Of a stretch of DNA of 64,000 nucleotides, positions 1-11,821 are shown piece after piece. Source of the stretch: Quercus robur (Eukaryota > Streptophyta > Magnoliopsida > Fagales > Fagaceae). Position 1 is the first letter of the stretch; each line of letters starts with the position of its first letter. A program made the translations under genes and the position numbers. Below the pieces are notes generated by a model. It was not told the DNA's origin. It made no database searches and saw only the letters and a list, made by a program, of their open reading frames with translations. The DNA lies in the NCBI RefSeq assembly GCF_932294415.1, contig NC_065536.1:60289354-60353353 (forward strand). Direction: 5' to 3'.

Positions 1-349
1 GGTTGAAGCCGCGAGTCCACCCGCGAGTCCCAGCCGCGACACTCTGTTTTCTTGCACACTCTTGAGCAATCTTCACACTATCTCACTCACTACCCTTACA
101 ACAATCCCACCTAAATACAAGGTTACTAAATGCTGAATTACAAGCAAATTTGGCACGGAATAAAGCCAATTAGATGGTTGAATAAATTCAACCTTACAGA
201 TGAGATGCAAATTGACTTCGAAAAGAAAGAAAGTTGTCGAGGTTATAGGAATGCCAATTAGACAACCTTTCAATTGAGTATGGACAAATTCAAGATAATC
301 TCTTGGTGTCCTCAAAACAACATTGTCGGCTCGAGCACGAGCAATCTCT

Positions 350-545
350 TTACCTCGATGGATTGAGAAGCTATCGAGCATACAGAAACCTCCTCGGTGG
401 ATCGAGAAGCTGTCGAGCAGCTATCAAGCCTGATTCTCAAAAATCTCGATGGATCGAAATTACGATAACAGCTATCGAGAAAAGAAACTCAAGAGGCTCG
501 ATAGATAGCCTAGCTATCGAGATTTATCGAGAAGCTGTCAAGATT
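350..545 (-). repeat. TCGA-motif cluster in element A
   Basis: Dense run of short related motifs (TATCGAG, TGTCGAG, CTCGATAG and their complements), many of them around the core TCGA. The same motif family occurs in the LTRs of this element group and upstream of the TATA box at 11271 in element B. It probably marks the matching promoter-like region of A, transcribed to the left. Confidence 0.5.
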
Positions 546-1000
546 GCTTAAAAACAGTTTTTCAAAAAAGAGAAAAACACAGACATGAATGCAATCAAAC
601 ATACTACTCAACCAAAGATCCAAACAACATTTTAAACTCTCAAAATCATCTCTCAACAAGAAAAATGCCAAGCATTTAGATCCAAAACACATACACACAC
701 TAAACAAGTCTAACCAATTTTATATTTCAAAAACACGTCAAGACAATTTAGTGAGCATACATTAACACATATATTCCTTGTGATGGTCAAATCACATTGC
801 ACCTGCACATGTATCAAAAGTAGTAAAAAATATTGTGTGTTGTGTGTGAAAAACATCGCAAGATTGCATAAGTGTTAGCATGTTATGACGATTTAAGATA
901 TGAGAAAATCACTTTAACTCACACACAATCATAACTGCTTGATGAGGACTATCACCTTCGAGGTACATCCTATAACTCCCACATCTCTTAGAAGACATTA

Positions 1001-1508
1001 TTGCAATCATATATAAAGCATTTTGATTCTTTTTGCTTTTATTTTTCTATGCATATTTTTCTTTTTTGAGCATTTCATGCATGGGCATATAAGAGGGAGA
1101 AAAGAAATACCCAATTATGTTAAGCTTTTGACATTGCACTTTTACTATGTCGAAACATACAAATGTCATTTCATGATTGGCGGGCAACAGTGATGAGATG
1201 GTTATTTATGCCTTTCTCTTAAAATTTCTAGTCTTTCTCATCAAAAAGACATGCTTGCAATCATATATAAAGCATTTTGATTATTTTTGCTTTTATTTTT
1301 CTATGCATATTTTTCTTTTTTGAGCATTTCATGCATGGGCATATAAGAGGGAGAAAAGAAATACCCAATTATGTTAAGCTTTTGACATTGCACTTTTACT
1401 ATGTCGAAACATACAAATGTCATTTCATGATTGGCGGGCAACAGTGATGAGATGGTTATTTATGCCTTTCTCTTAAAATTTCTAGTCTTTCTCATCAAAA
1501 AGAGTGAT
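1001..1508. repeat. 254-bp tandem duplication
   Basis: Two direct copies, 1001-1254 and 1255-1508, nearly identical; one clear substitution is visible near the start. Element B has a single copy of this stretch (about 10140-10385, opposite strand), so the duplication arose in A after the two diverged. Confidence 0.85.
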
Positions 1509-1919
1509 ACGAGTGTAAAGTATAAGAGATTACTTAATCTTACTCATCACAAACATAAGTCACAAAGCTCACTTGCTTAGTTGTGCATAGAGATGCTCAT
1601 CTAAGTTACAAAAGATACAAAGTTTAGAAAACTTTATTTCAATGGTCATCCAAGGTACATAAGTACCAATGTTTTTGTATATTTCTGATTTTTCAATTTT
1701 TTTTTAATTTTTATGAAAAACAAAATAAAGCAAAACTAAAAATAACAAACAAAAACATGTTAAAACAAGGCAATGCATAAAACTAGACTGACTCAAAAAC
1801 AAGAATGCAAAACACCCAAGTAATGCATACTCAAAAACAGAAAAGGGAGAGAGAGAGAGAAAAAGTGACTAAATCACTTGAAGCCTTTTTCTGTCCACAC
1901 CTTGGAAGAACCTTTCCGT

Positions 1920-3776
1920 TTAGCAAACCTTTTGATCCAGCGGTAAAGGAGAAGAATTGAAACCATTCAAGTTCAAAAGGATCATGAGGGCTTTGAGTAG
2001 ATCTCCAAGAGGAGCAAAGGAGGATGGAAACTGATTTTGGTTTCCCAATGAGATCATATTGTTGCTCTGTTGAGTGGCTAACCACTTACAGTAATCTGGT
2101 CGAGTATGTCCAGTTGCTCCACAGTGAAAACAGAGAAGCTGCTTCTTTTGTTTAAGCTTTTGATTGTTTCCTTTCTTAGCCCTAGGGTTATTAGTCTCTT
2201 TCTTATCTAGTTTAGGGGGTACTCCTAAGATAGATTTTCCTTTGTCTATGTTCTCACTAGCTAAGACAGTTTTGACATCATTGTTCTTAAATTCAACATT
2301 ATTAGTAGGAGAAACAAACACAGTAGTACTAGTAGAAGCAATATTAGGAGAAGAGAAATCATACCCTAAACTGGTTCGAACGAAAGTAGATTTCTGAAAG
2401 CTGAGCATCTCGTCAAGCTTTGCACTTAAGGTCCTCTCCAACTGAGCTCTGACTTGAAATAACTCCGCTTCAAGCTTTTTGGTCTTCTCAACCAAGAAAT
2501 TATTCTCAAATCTTAGTGCTCTAATGGTCGGATTGGCTTCATCAAACTTCGTGGAAACCTTTTCTCGATCAAGTTCCACATCACTCAGCTTCTTGGTGGT
2601 CAGCCTATATAGTTTCTCATGCTCCTCAGAAACTTTATATAACTTTTCATAGGCTGAATGGATATCATCTTGACCATCCATTTTCTCAAACTTAGAATCC
2701 ATCAAGTCCTCTTTATCATCCACATCTTCAACAATCCCCTCAATAGAATTTACAGTGGTAGTGAAGGCATTTAGGATTCCATCATCCTCATTTTAAAAAT
2801 CATCCTTAGGCTCAGTGTTGCTCAAAGTAGCAGCAAGTGCCTTGCTCTTCCCAATGGTCTTAAGATACGTAGGACACTCTTTTTTCATGTAATCGAAGCC
2901 TTGACACCTAAAGCACTTTGGTCCCGAGGGAACAGTGTACTAACCGTCATCCCTAGTATCTTTCTTTCTTTTATCTTGGTTCTTAAACTGAGACAAACTG
3001 GACTACTTGCGGTCTTTGTCAAATCCTTTGGCATTGGCATTCTTCATAAACTTTTTGAACTTCTTTCTAATGTAGGATTTCATTTTAGAATCTTCATCAT
3101 CTAAAGACTCATTTGTGTCACTGTTCTTGGCCTTTAATGCCATGCTCTTGTTTTTACTAGATTTCTCAATCCTTGTCAAACCCAACTCATAGGTCTGTAG
3201 ATTACCAATCAGCTTGGTCAAAGGAATTTTGTCAATATCCTTTGATTCCTCAATCGTGGTGATCTTGGCATGAAATCTCTCGGGTAGAGATCTGAGCACC
3301 TTTCTAAAAATCTTGGGTTCGAGAATGGTTTCCCTAAGATTAAAGGCTGAGTTCACTATGTCTTTGAGCTTGGCATAGAACTCATAGAATGACTCATCCT
3401 CCTCCATCTTGATCTCTTCAAAACTTGTAGTAAGCCTTTGAAACTTCGAATCTTTGATAGTCTTGGTTCCTTCATAAGTTGTCTAGAGGATGGTCCATGT
3501 CTCCTTTGTAGTTTCAGTAGAGTTTATCTTCTTGAACTCCTCATTCATGACCGCACTGAATAAAGCGTTCAATGCCCTGCTGTTGAAATTAACCGCCTTG
3601 ATCTTAGCACCATCCCAATCGGCTAGCGCTTCCTTTGGCTTGGTCCAGCCTATCTCCACAGCTTGCCACACTTTTTCATCTAATGACTGCAATAAAACTC
3701 TTATGCGTACTTTCCAGTATGCATAATTAGTATCAACAAATAAAGGAAATATAATAAGAGATTGTCCTCTATCCAT
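1920..3776 (-). pseudogene. gag of element A, broken by nonsense codons
   Basis: Retrotransposon capsid/nucleocapsid gene. The frame stays open from the ATG at 3774-3776 to 1920 (619 codons) with no frameshift, but is interrupted by in-frame stops near 3483, 3003, 2940 and 2795. Visible parts: N-terminal YWK motif and UBN2-type capsid domain, a first zinc knuckle, a coiled-coil-like acidic/lysine-rich section, and a second knuckle with a basic linker. The first knuckle has lost its histidine (Tyr in its place). In the second, the last cysteine is displaced by one residue relative to element B. At least two of the stops correspond to glutamine codons in related positions (CAG to TAG). It belongs to a pol-less element and is predicted non-functional. 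Confidence 0.85.
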
Positions 3777-3834
3777 GACAAATAGAGGTCAATGGATCAC
3801 ACAACAAAGATTAAGACCTAATCAAAGTGTGCCT

Positions 3835-3847
3835 GCTCTAATACCAC
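3835..3847 (-). other. Primer-binding site of element A
   Basis: Read on the minus strand this is TGGTATTAGAGC-like, next to the LTR end. It matches the initiator-Met tRNA primer site common in plant copia elements (TGGTATCAGAGC) with a small change. Confidence 0.75.
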
Positions 3848-3848
3848 T

Positions 3849-4851
3849 TGATAGTCTAAGAATGTATTGACCCCTTATGATGAATTAACCAATTAATTAG
3901 CCAAGTTAATTAATTAATCCGATTAACATGCAATATGCATGGTAACAAAAACAAATCACCAACTAAGTTAATATGCAACGGAAAATAAATTGACACGGTG
4001 ATTTGTTTACGAATGGCAAAAACCCTACCTGGTGATTTTAAGGTCATCACTCCTGAGAATCCACTATTATCACAACAAGCAGTTACAGGTAAAGGAATCT
4101 CAGTACCTTATACCAACCTACAGTTGAACCCTTACCCCAATACTCAATTAGACTTGTTCTGTAATAATAATCTCTCCTTTTAATGCACGGCTCACAGTAC
4201 GTGACTAACTAATCGATGCACGGATCCTAGTACATGGCTTATACACCAACTTGAAAAGGATGTTGGCTGCAAAATTCTTCAGTTCATCCACATGATGAAG
4301 ATCACGAAGCTCCTTAGTTACAAAACCCTACGGCGTACAAATGCAGCAGCTTCTTGAAGAGAAAGATAAACTAGGGCATATGTCCCCAGTCACAATATGC
4401 TTGTGTAAAACCTTTGCATCAAGTTGTACTCACTTGCATCCATTGTGACGGCCCTTAAAATAATCCTTATATATGTTTAGGATTGTGAGAAAATAAAGCC
4501 TAAACATGTATCCATGGATTGGAGTGAAATCAAACCTGAAAAACTGATTTTCTTAAATTTCGATAAATAGGGTATCTATCGAGTAGCTGTCGAGTATTGG
4601 GTAAAAGCTGTCTGTTAAACCTCGATAAATGCTATCTGTCAAGCTAGCTATCAAGCTTTAAAATCCAGCACTTCTTCACTTGTTTCTTAGACAGACTTGC
4701 ATGGCTTTAACACTTGGACTTGAAACCTTGTTCCTTGAAGTATTAAACACATCCTAGATCTACATAATTTCAAGCAAAGTGTGTTTTGTCAAAGAATTAG
4801 CCAATTCTATATTGACATATGTTCCTAACATGATTCACATATGTCCTAATA
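3849..4851 (-). repeat. 5' LTR of element A
   Basis: 1003 bp, matching the 1004-bp LTR of element B along its whole length in reverse orientation. The inner end is CA as expected. The outer end reads TA instead of TG, a one-base decay of the terminal dinucleotide. It directly abuts LTR C. Confidence 0.85.
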
Positions 4852-5680
4852 GAATCAAGTGAAGAAGTGTTGTTCATTAAAACTTGACAGATAGCTTGAC
4901 AAATGTATCTATTGAGATTTAATATATAATTCTTGATAGCTCTCCACAGAAGCTGTAGCTATCGAGAATTACGAAATTCAGATTTCTAGATCTGTTCTTC
5001 ACACATATCCAAGCTATTTGTGTAAGGTTTATTTTCTCACAACCCTAGACATATACAAGGATCATTTTATGGGCTGTCTAAGGTGATCCAACTTGATGCG
5101 AAGTGATCATTCACTCAAATTGTGACCAAAGACAATTTTCCCTAGTTCATCTTTCTCTTAAAGAAGCTGCTACGCCTTTGCGCCAAGGCTTTTGTAACCA
5201 AGGAGCTTCTTGATTTTCATCGTCTAAATGAACTAAAGAACTTTGCATCAAAATCTTTCTCAAGGTTGGTGTGTTAGTCATGTACTTGGATTTGTGCATC
5301 AATTGTTTAGTCACGTACTTGGAGCCGTGCATTGAAATGAGAGATTGTCACTACATTACAAGTCCAATTATGTATTGGGGTAAGGGTTCAACTGTAGGTT
5401 GGTATAAGGTACTGGGATTCCTTTATTTGTAACCGCTTGTTTTGATAATAATGGATTCTCAGGAGTAGTGACCTTAAATTCACCAGGTGGGGTTTTGCCC
5501 CGATGGTTTTCTCCATTCGTAAACAAATCACCTGTATCAAATTTAATTTTCGCTGCATTTAGTTTTATTGGTGATTTGTTTGTGCTACCACACGTATTGC
5601 ATATAATTGAACCTAATTAATTAACTTGACTAATTAATTGGTTAATCTAGCTAAAGGGTCAATACATTCTTGGCCTATCA
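4852..5680 (+). repeat. LTR C, 5'-truncated, same family
   Basis: Plus-strand LTR of the same family lacking about the first 172 bp; it ends with the family terminus CCTATCA at 5680. No primer-binding site follows, so it is a 3' LTR or a solo LTR. It starts exactly where element A ends, which suggests that A inserted into C and that the missing first part of C lies to the left of the window. Confidence 0.8.
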
Positions 5681-6770
5681 ATTTTATTATGCCTGGTTTC
5701 TAATTCATGTTTGCCATTCTTTGATACTTAGTTGGAATTTTCTTTGACATGTTCTTTAGGTGATTGCCTATTTTAATTTTTTTTTTCTTTGATTTCAAAA
5801 TCTGCTAATGATCATCAAAACCTCTTTTTTTTAATAATAAAACTGATCTGTATTTTCATTAAATACAGATCTGTATTTTTTTGTCACAAAACTGGTCTTA
5901 AGAGATGGGACCACTAAAATTCCCCCCAGTGTAGATTTTAAGATGCTTCGTAAGGACACTAGAACTCCCGTCAGGATTTTTGGCTAGGTCACGTGAGAAG
6001 ACGACCCTTCATCCTTCCTTTGCACATTCCTTGATAAAATTGTAGGATGTTGGCACTGATCCTGACTTTCCTGCTTCAGCAATTAGACATATTTAGTAGT
6101 GTTCCACTTATGTCCGAATAATCCTTGCTTTCAAGATCACTTTCTAGTTTATCATGTAAATTTATTCAATGAAAATGACTTGAAAGCAGATCATGTAATA
6201 AGTGTATGATGTCTTTCGATGAAGGAATTTATCTATAAATGTGTTTGTATATATGTATGTATATGAAGAAATGATGTATACACTTGAAAAGATTACATAG
6301 GGAAAGAAAATGTAATCAATTCTCATAAACCAAAGGAAAGTAAATGTAATCAGTTTTGGTACGATTTTTGCGCTAACATTTGGAGCCATTTTCGAGTTCC
6401 AATTTCTTCAAATTTTATATCTCTAGAAAGCTCTGTCTGTCTAGTTCCCATAGGCTCTGACCTTGCAATATTTGGAGTTACAGTGGTCAAGATATCACGT
6501 CTGGAATGGAGGTGACGCAGTGTAGGAAATTCTGTGATGTTTTTTCTTGAAAAAATCTTTTCTTCCAATCTGTGGCAAATATCGTCTAGCCCTTTTTGTG
6601 GGAGGTAGTTGAGACCTCATATTTCAAGTTGGTTCAAATGGATCACTCCAATTCTTACTTAATTGGTACATTTTTTGCGCGAATTTGGTCCTAAAATAAT
6701 CTTTTTAACCTGAAAAACAATAAAGCATTAAATTAGGGTTTTGGAGTTTTATTAATATTTCATCTATTTT
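5681..6770. other. Intergenic, nothing recognised
   Basis: AT-rich single-copy-looking DNA with only short open frames and a few T runs. I see no domain, terminal repeat or tRNA-like box. Confidence 0.5.
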
Positions 6771-7774
6771 TGTTAGGATATATGTGATTCACTTGTTAGG
6801 AACATATGTCACTATTTTATGTAATTGGCTCATCCTTTGACAAAACGCACTTTACTTGTATTTGGGTAGATCTATGATGTGTTTAATACTTCAAGAAACC
6901 TTGTTTCAAGTTCAAGTGTTGAAGGCATGCAAGTCTGTCCAAGATTCAAGCTGAGAAAGTACTGTTCATTAAAGCTCGACAGCTAGCTATCTATCGAGAC
7001 CTGTTGAAGCCCGTGGCTCGACAACAGCTCGACAGATAGGGTATCTGTCGAAGTTTATGAAAAACAGAATTTCAGTTCAGTTTGACTCTAATCCGTGATT
7101 GTATGTTTGGGCTTTCTTTTCTCACAACCCTAGAAAAATAAAAGGATTATTTTAAAGGGCCGTCAAAGGTGACACAAGTTGCACAAGTGTTGAGCAAAAT
7201 TTGTTCAAGCAAATTGTGACCGGAGAAAGAATTTGCCCTAAGTAATCATTATTCTGAAGAAGTTGCTGTGTTTGTGAACCATTAGGTTTTGTGACCAAGC
7301 ATCTTCTTGATCTTCATCGTTTGGATGAACTGAAGAACTTTGTAGCCAACAACCTTCTCTAGTTGGTGATTGAAGTCACATACTAGAATCCGCGCTATTA
7401 GTTAGTCACATACTGGAAGTCGTGCATCAAAAGGAGAGATTGTCCCTACATAACAAGTCCAATTGGGTATTGGGGTAAGGGTTCAACTGTAGGTTGGTAT
7501 AAGGTACTGGGATTTTTTTACTTATAACCACTTGTTGTGATAATAGTGGATTCTCAGGAGTGGTGACCTTAAAATCACCCAGTGGGGTTTTTGCTATGTA
7601 GGTTTTCCCCATTCGTAAACAAATCATCATGTGAATTTATTTTCTGTTGCATTTAGTTTAATTGGTGATTTGTTTATGCTACCACACGTTTGCATATTAA
7701 TTTGATTCATTAATAAACTTGGCTAATTAATCAATTAATTTATTACAAGGGGTCAATGCATTTTTGGCCTATCA
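6771..7774 (+). repeat. 5' LTR of element B
   Basis: 1004 bp starting TGTTAGGATA and ending CCTATCA. It contains a cluster of TCGA-centred motifs (about 6976-7050), then a TATA-like AATAAAAGG stretch near 7135, consistent with U3 followed by a promoter. It matches LTRs A and C and the rejoined 3' LTR. Confidence 0.88.
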
Positions 7775-7776
7775 AG

Positions 7777-7789
7777 TGGTACCAGAGCA
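7777..7789 (+). other. Primer-binding site of element B
   Basis: TGGTACCAGAGCA two bases after the LTR; initiator-Met tRNA type with one change from the common plant copia form. Confidence 0.8.
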
Positions 7790-7846
7790 AGCACACTCTG
7801 ATTAGGTTTTAATCTTTGCTGTGTGATCCATTGACCCCTGTTTGTC

Positions 7847-9746
7847 AAGGATAGAGGACAGTCTCTTATTATACCTCATTTATTTGATGGCACTAACTAT
7901 GCATACTGGAAAGTACGCATGAGAGCTTTCTTGCAGTCTCTAGATGAGAAGGAATGGCAAGCTATAGAGAATGGCTAGACCAAGCCAAAGGAAGCGCCGA
8001 CCGATTAGGATAATGCTAAGATCAAGGCGACAAACTTCAACAACAGGGCATTGAATGCTTTGTTCAGTGCAGTCACTAATGAGGAATTCAAGAAGATATC
8101 CTCCACTGAAACTGTAAAGGAAGCATGGACCATTCTCCAAAAAACCTATGAAGGAACTAAGGCTGTCAAGGATTCGAAGTTTCAGAGGCTCACTACAAGT
8201 TTCGAAGAGATCAAAATAGAGGAGGATGAGTCGTTCGATGAGTTTTATGCCAAACTTAAGGACTTAGTAAACTCAGTTTTCAATCTTGGGGTAACCATTC
8301 CTGAACCCAAGATTGTGAAAAAGGTGCTCAGATCTCTACCCAAGAGATTCCATGCCAAAATCACCGCGATCGAGGAATCAAAGGACATTGACAAGATTCC
8401 TTTGACAGAGCTTGTTGGTAATTTGAAGACCTATGAGTTAGGTTTAACAAGAATCAGAAAGTCGGCTAAGGGTAAAAGCATGGCATTAAAGGCCAAGAGC
8501 AATGACAGTGATGAGACTTTAGACGATGAAGATTCTAAGATGAAGTCCTATATTATGAGGCAATTCAGAAGTTCATGAAGAATGCCAATGGGAAGGGCTT
8601 CAACAAGGACCGTAGGCAATCCAATTCTTCTCAGTTCAAGGGCCAAGACAATGGGAAGAAGGATGCCAGGGATGGTGGTCAGTACATTGTTCCTGCAAAA
8701 CCAAAGTGCTTTGAGTGTCAAGGCTTCGGTCACATGAAACAAGAGTGCCCCACATATCTCAAAACTATTGGAAAAGCAAGGCAGTTGCTGCCACTTTGAG
8801 CGACACTAGGCCTGAAGATGATTCCGACAATGAGGATGACAGAGTCTTGAATGCTTTCACTGCCACTGTCAATCCTACTGAGGGGATTGTTGAAGATGTG
8901 GATGAAGAAGAGGAATTGGTGGAGTCAAAGGTTCAAAAGATGGATGAACAAGATGGCATCCACATAGCCTATGCAAAGTTGTACAAAGTCTTAGAAAATC
9001 ATGAGAAGTTGTATAGGTTGACTACCAAGAAGCTTAATGGTGTGGAGCTTGAGCGAGAAGAGCTTTCCACAAAGTTTGATGAATCCAATCAGACTATTGG
9101 AGTACTGAGGTTTGAGAATAACTTCTTAGCTGAGAAAGTCAAGAAGTTTGAGGTAGAACTGTTCCAAGTCAGAGCTCAACTGGAAAGGACTTCAAGAGCT
9201 AAGCTCGATGAAATGCTCAGTCTTTAGAAATCTGCTTCTGTCCGAACCAGTTTAGGGTATAATTTCTCTTCTCCTAGTATTGCTTCTACTAGTTCTACGG
9301 TTTTTGTTCCTCCTACTAATAATGTTGAAATTAAGAACACTAGTGTCAAAACCAATTTAGCTAATGAGAACATAGACAAGGGTAAATCTATCTTAGGAGC
9401 ACCCCTTAAGCAAGATAAGAAAGAAGTTAAAAACCCTAGGGCTAAGAAGGCTAACTCTCAAAAGCCTAAACAGAAGAAGCAGCATCTCTGTCATCACTGT
9501 GGAGCAGCCGGTCATACTCAACCTAATTGCTATAAGTGGTTAGCCACTCAACAGAGTCACGGCATGATCGCATCAGGAAACCAGAATCAGTTTCCATCCT
9601 CTTTTGCTCCTCTTGGAGATTTTCTCCAAGCCCTCATGTTCCTTTCGAACTTAAACAGTTTCAATTCTTCCCCCTCACCTCCGATTCAAGGGTTTGCTAG
9701 ACGAAAAGGTTATTCCAATGTGTGGAAGGAAAAGGGCTCCAAGTGA
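7847..9746 (+). pseudogene. gag of element B, broken
   Basis: Degenerate retrotransposon gag. The start codon position reads AAG where element A has ATG. Early in-frame TAG codons (near 7976 and 8008) replace tryptophan codons. The UBN2-type capsid region runs to about 8560, where a frameshift occurs; a second frameshift lies near 8775 and another TAG at 9225. Both zinc knuckles keep the CX2CX4HX4C pattern (about 8708-8750 and 9488-9530). Between them is an acidic and heptad-like section resembling the long coiled-coil gag of SIRE elements. The frame ends with TGA at 9744-9746. It cannot encode a full Gag, so mobility would need Gag as well as Pol from another copy. Confidence 0.85.
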
Positions 9747-10681
9747 TTCTATAACTTTTTTCTCTCTCCTCTTCTTGTTTTTCTTTGCATTACTTATGTG
9801 TTTTACTTAAATGTTTTGAGTCAATCTAGTTTTTATTCTTTGCTTTGTTTAACATGTTTTTGTTTTTTTTTTTTTTTTTCAGTTTTGTTTATTATGTTTT
9901 TCATATAAAAATTAAAAAAAAAATGAAAAATTAAAAAAATACAAAAACAGTGTGTGTTTTGTGTACATTGGTACTTGTATACCTTAGATGGCCATTGGAA
10001 CAAAGTTTTCAAAACTTTGTATCTTTTGTAGCTTAGATAAGCATCTCTGTGCACAACTAAACAGGTGAGTTTTGTGGCTCATGTTTGTAATGAGTACGAT
10101 TAAGTAATCTCTTGTACTTAACACTCATATCACTTTTTTTTACGGGAAGGACTAAAAAATCCTAAGAGAAAAGTATAAATAATCATCTCATCACTGTTGC
10201 CCGCCAATCATGAATAACATTTGTGTAGTTCGGCATAGCAAAATTGGAATGTCAAATGATTAACATAATTGGGTATTTCTTTTCTATCTCTTATATGCTC
10301 ATGCATGGTTTGCTCAAAAGAAAAAAATATGCAAAGAAAAAATAAAAGCAAAAAGATCAAAATGCTTTATATATGATTGTAAGCATGTATTCTAGAAGAT
10401 GTGGGAGTTATAAGATGTACCTCAAAGGTGATAGTCCCCATCAAACAGGTATGATTGTGTGTGAGTTAAAGTGATTTTCTCATATCTCAAATCGTCATAA
10501 CATGTATACACTTATGCAATCTTGCGATATTTTTCACACACAACACACAATATTCTTTGCTACTCTTGATACATGTGTAGGTACAATGTGTTTTGGTCAT
10601 CACGAAGTTTACATGTTAACGTTAATGTATGCTCATTAAACTGACTTGACTTATTTTTTAAATATAAAATTATTTAGACTT

Positions 10682-10727
<46 letters not shown>

Positions 10728-10894
10728 TGGGATCTATGTGCTTAAAATTTTTATTTAGAGATGATTTTGAGAGTTCAAAATGTTGATTGGATTTTTGGTT
10801 GTGTTGCATGCTTGATTGCATTCATATCTGTGTTTTTCCCTTCTTGAAAAACTATTTCTAAGAACCCTCGACACCTCTCGACACCTGGCTTTTC
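9747..10894. other. Non-coding spacer of element B where pol would be expected
   Basis: AT-rich sequence directly after gag. It is shared with element A (about 560-1830 on the other strand), so the absence of pol predates separation of these two copies. It includes a (TG)n tract. Confidence 0.6.
10687..10724. repeat. (TG)n microsatellite
   Basis: About 19 uninterrupted GT dinucleotides. In element A the matching site has only a short (AC) stretch (near 690), so the expansion is specific to this copy. Confidence 0.95.
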
Positions 10895-11175
10895 TATCGA
10901 GCTTTTCAGTTGATTTTTTATCGCAATCTCGACACCTCTCGACAGTTAGGTGGATTGATCGAGAAATCTCATGTCTACTCGATAGCTCCTCAAACCATCG
11001 AGCTTTGGTTGCTGTCGACACCTCTTGACACTTGCCTTTTGTATCGAGCTTTTCAATTGATTTTTTATCGCAATCTCGACACCTCACGACAACTAGGTGG
11101 ATCAATCGAGAAATCTCATGTCTCCTCAATAGCTCCTCGATACCTCCTCAATCCATCGAGCTTTGGTTGCTGTGG
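10895..11175. repeat. 147-bp tandem duplication with TCGA motifs
   Basis: Two direct copies, starting at 10895 and 11042 with TATCGAGCTTTTC, diverged by a few percent. Each carries several CTCGACA / ATCGAG motifs. The block ends about 100 bp upstream of the TATA box at 11271, so it looks like a duplicated upstream promoter segment. Confidence 0.8.
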
Positions 11176-11270
11176 ACACCTCTCGATAGCTGCATCTGTC
11201 GAAACTTTTAAAACTCGACACCTGTCTTGATACCTCTTGACACCTCAATCTGTCGAGATTTATTAAGGTT

Positions 11271-11280
11271 CTATATATAG
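11271..11280 (+). promoter_or_regulatory. Probable internal TATA box upstream of envelope-like ORF
   Basis: CTATATATAG followed within 30-40 bp by a pyrimidine-rich stretch suited to transcription start. It lies downstream of the TCGA-motif duplication and about 550 bp before the envelope-like ATG. It would allow that ORF to be transcribed without the LTR. Inferred from sequence only. Confidence 0.55.
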
Positions 11281-11417
11281 GTTCAATCGCAATTCAGACT
11301 TCATTTCCTCGATCTCTTTCAATCTGTCCGCGTCCTTTCACCTCCCAAACCTCTCTCACTCACTCCTAACCTCTTCCTTAAGTAATTTTCGAGCTTAATC
11401 AAGTTTTCCTTCACTTG

Positions 11418-11804
11418 GTAAGTCTCTAATCCCTCATTTTCATGCATTTCATGCTTTGTAACCTAAGTTTTTGGGTTTTCTACAAAAATTGGGGTTTTTC
11501 AAAATCAAAGAGTTTTTTATGAAATTTTTGGGATGGGTTTTGAAGATTTGATCTTAAAAACTTCATGCTTTGTATTCCATGTGCATAATAATTATATTTT
11601 CATGCATTTAGATGTGTGTTATATATGTTAAATTGTTTGTGTGCTAGTAGATTTGGATTGGGCTGAGCCCATGATGATATTACTGTTGCACGTCATATGC
11701 TCATGCATTTTCATGCATACATACCTTACATTCAATATATTTCTATATATTTGAACTATTTTGGAGCTTTTCTGAGTGTTTCTTTCTTCCCCCTCACTCT
11801 CTAG
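11418..11804 (+). other. Predicted 5'UTR intron before the envelope-like ORF
   Basis: Strong donor GTAAGT at 11418 after an ACTTG exon end. The acceptor CTCTCTAG ends at 11804 after a long pyrimidine tract. The intron is T-rich (387 bp), and the ORF start lies 18 bp after it. The arrangement resembles a plant leader intron. The acceptor could instead serve splicing from an LTR-derived transcript. Confidence 0.5.
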
Positions 11805-11821
11805 TTTATGTTAGTGTGTCA

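Larger units (their letters stand above)
1..4851 (-). mobile_element. Element A: SIRE-like Ty1/copia retrotransposon, partial
   Basis: Minus-strand LTR retrotransposon cut by the left edge of the window. Seen in order on the minus strand: a 5' LTR (3849-4851), a primer-binding site beside it, a broken gag (1920-3776), then non-coding sequence matching the post-gag region of element B at 9746-11280. No protease, integrase or reverse transcriptase lies between gag and the TCGA-rich block at 350-545, so A shares the pol-less layout of B. A long gag with two zinc knuckles separated by a coiled coil is typical of the SIRE/Maximus copia lineage (family knowledge). The 3' part, including any envelope-like ORF and the 3' LTR, would lie left of position 1. 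Confidence 0.8.
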
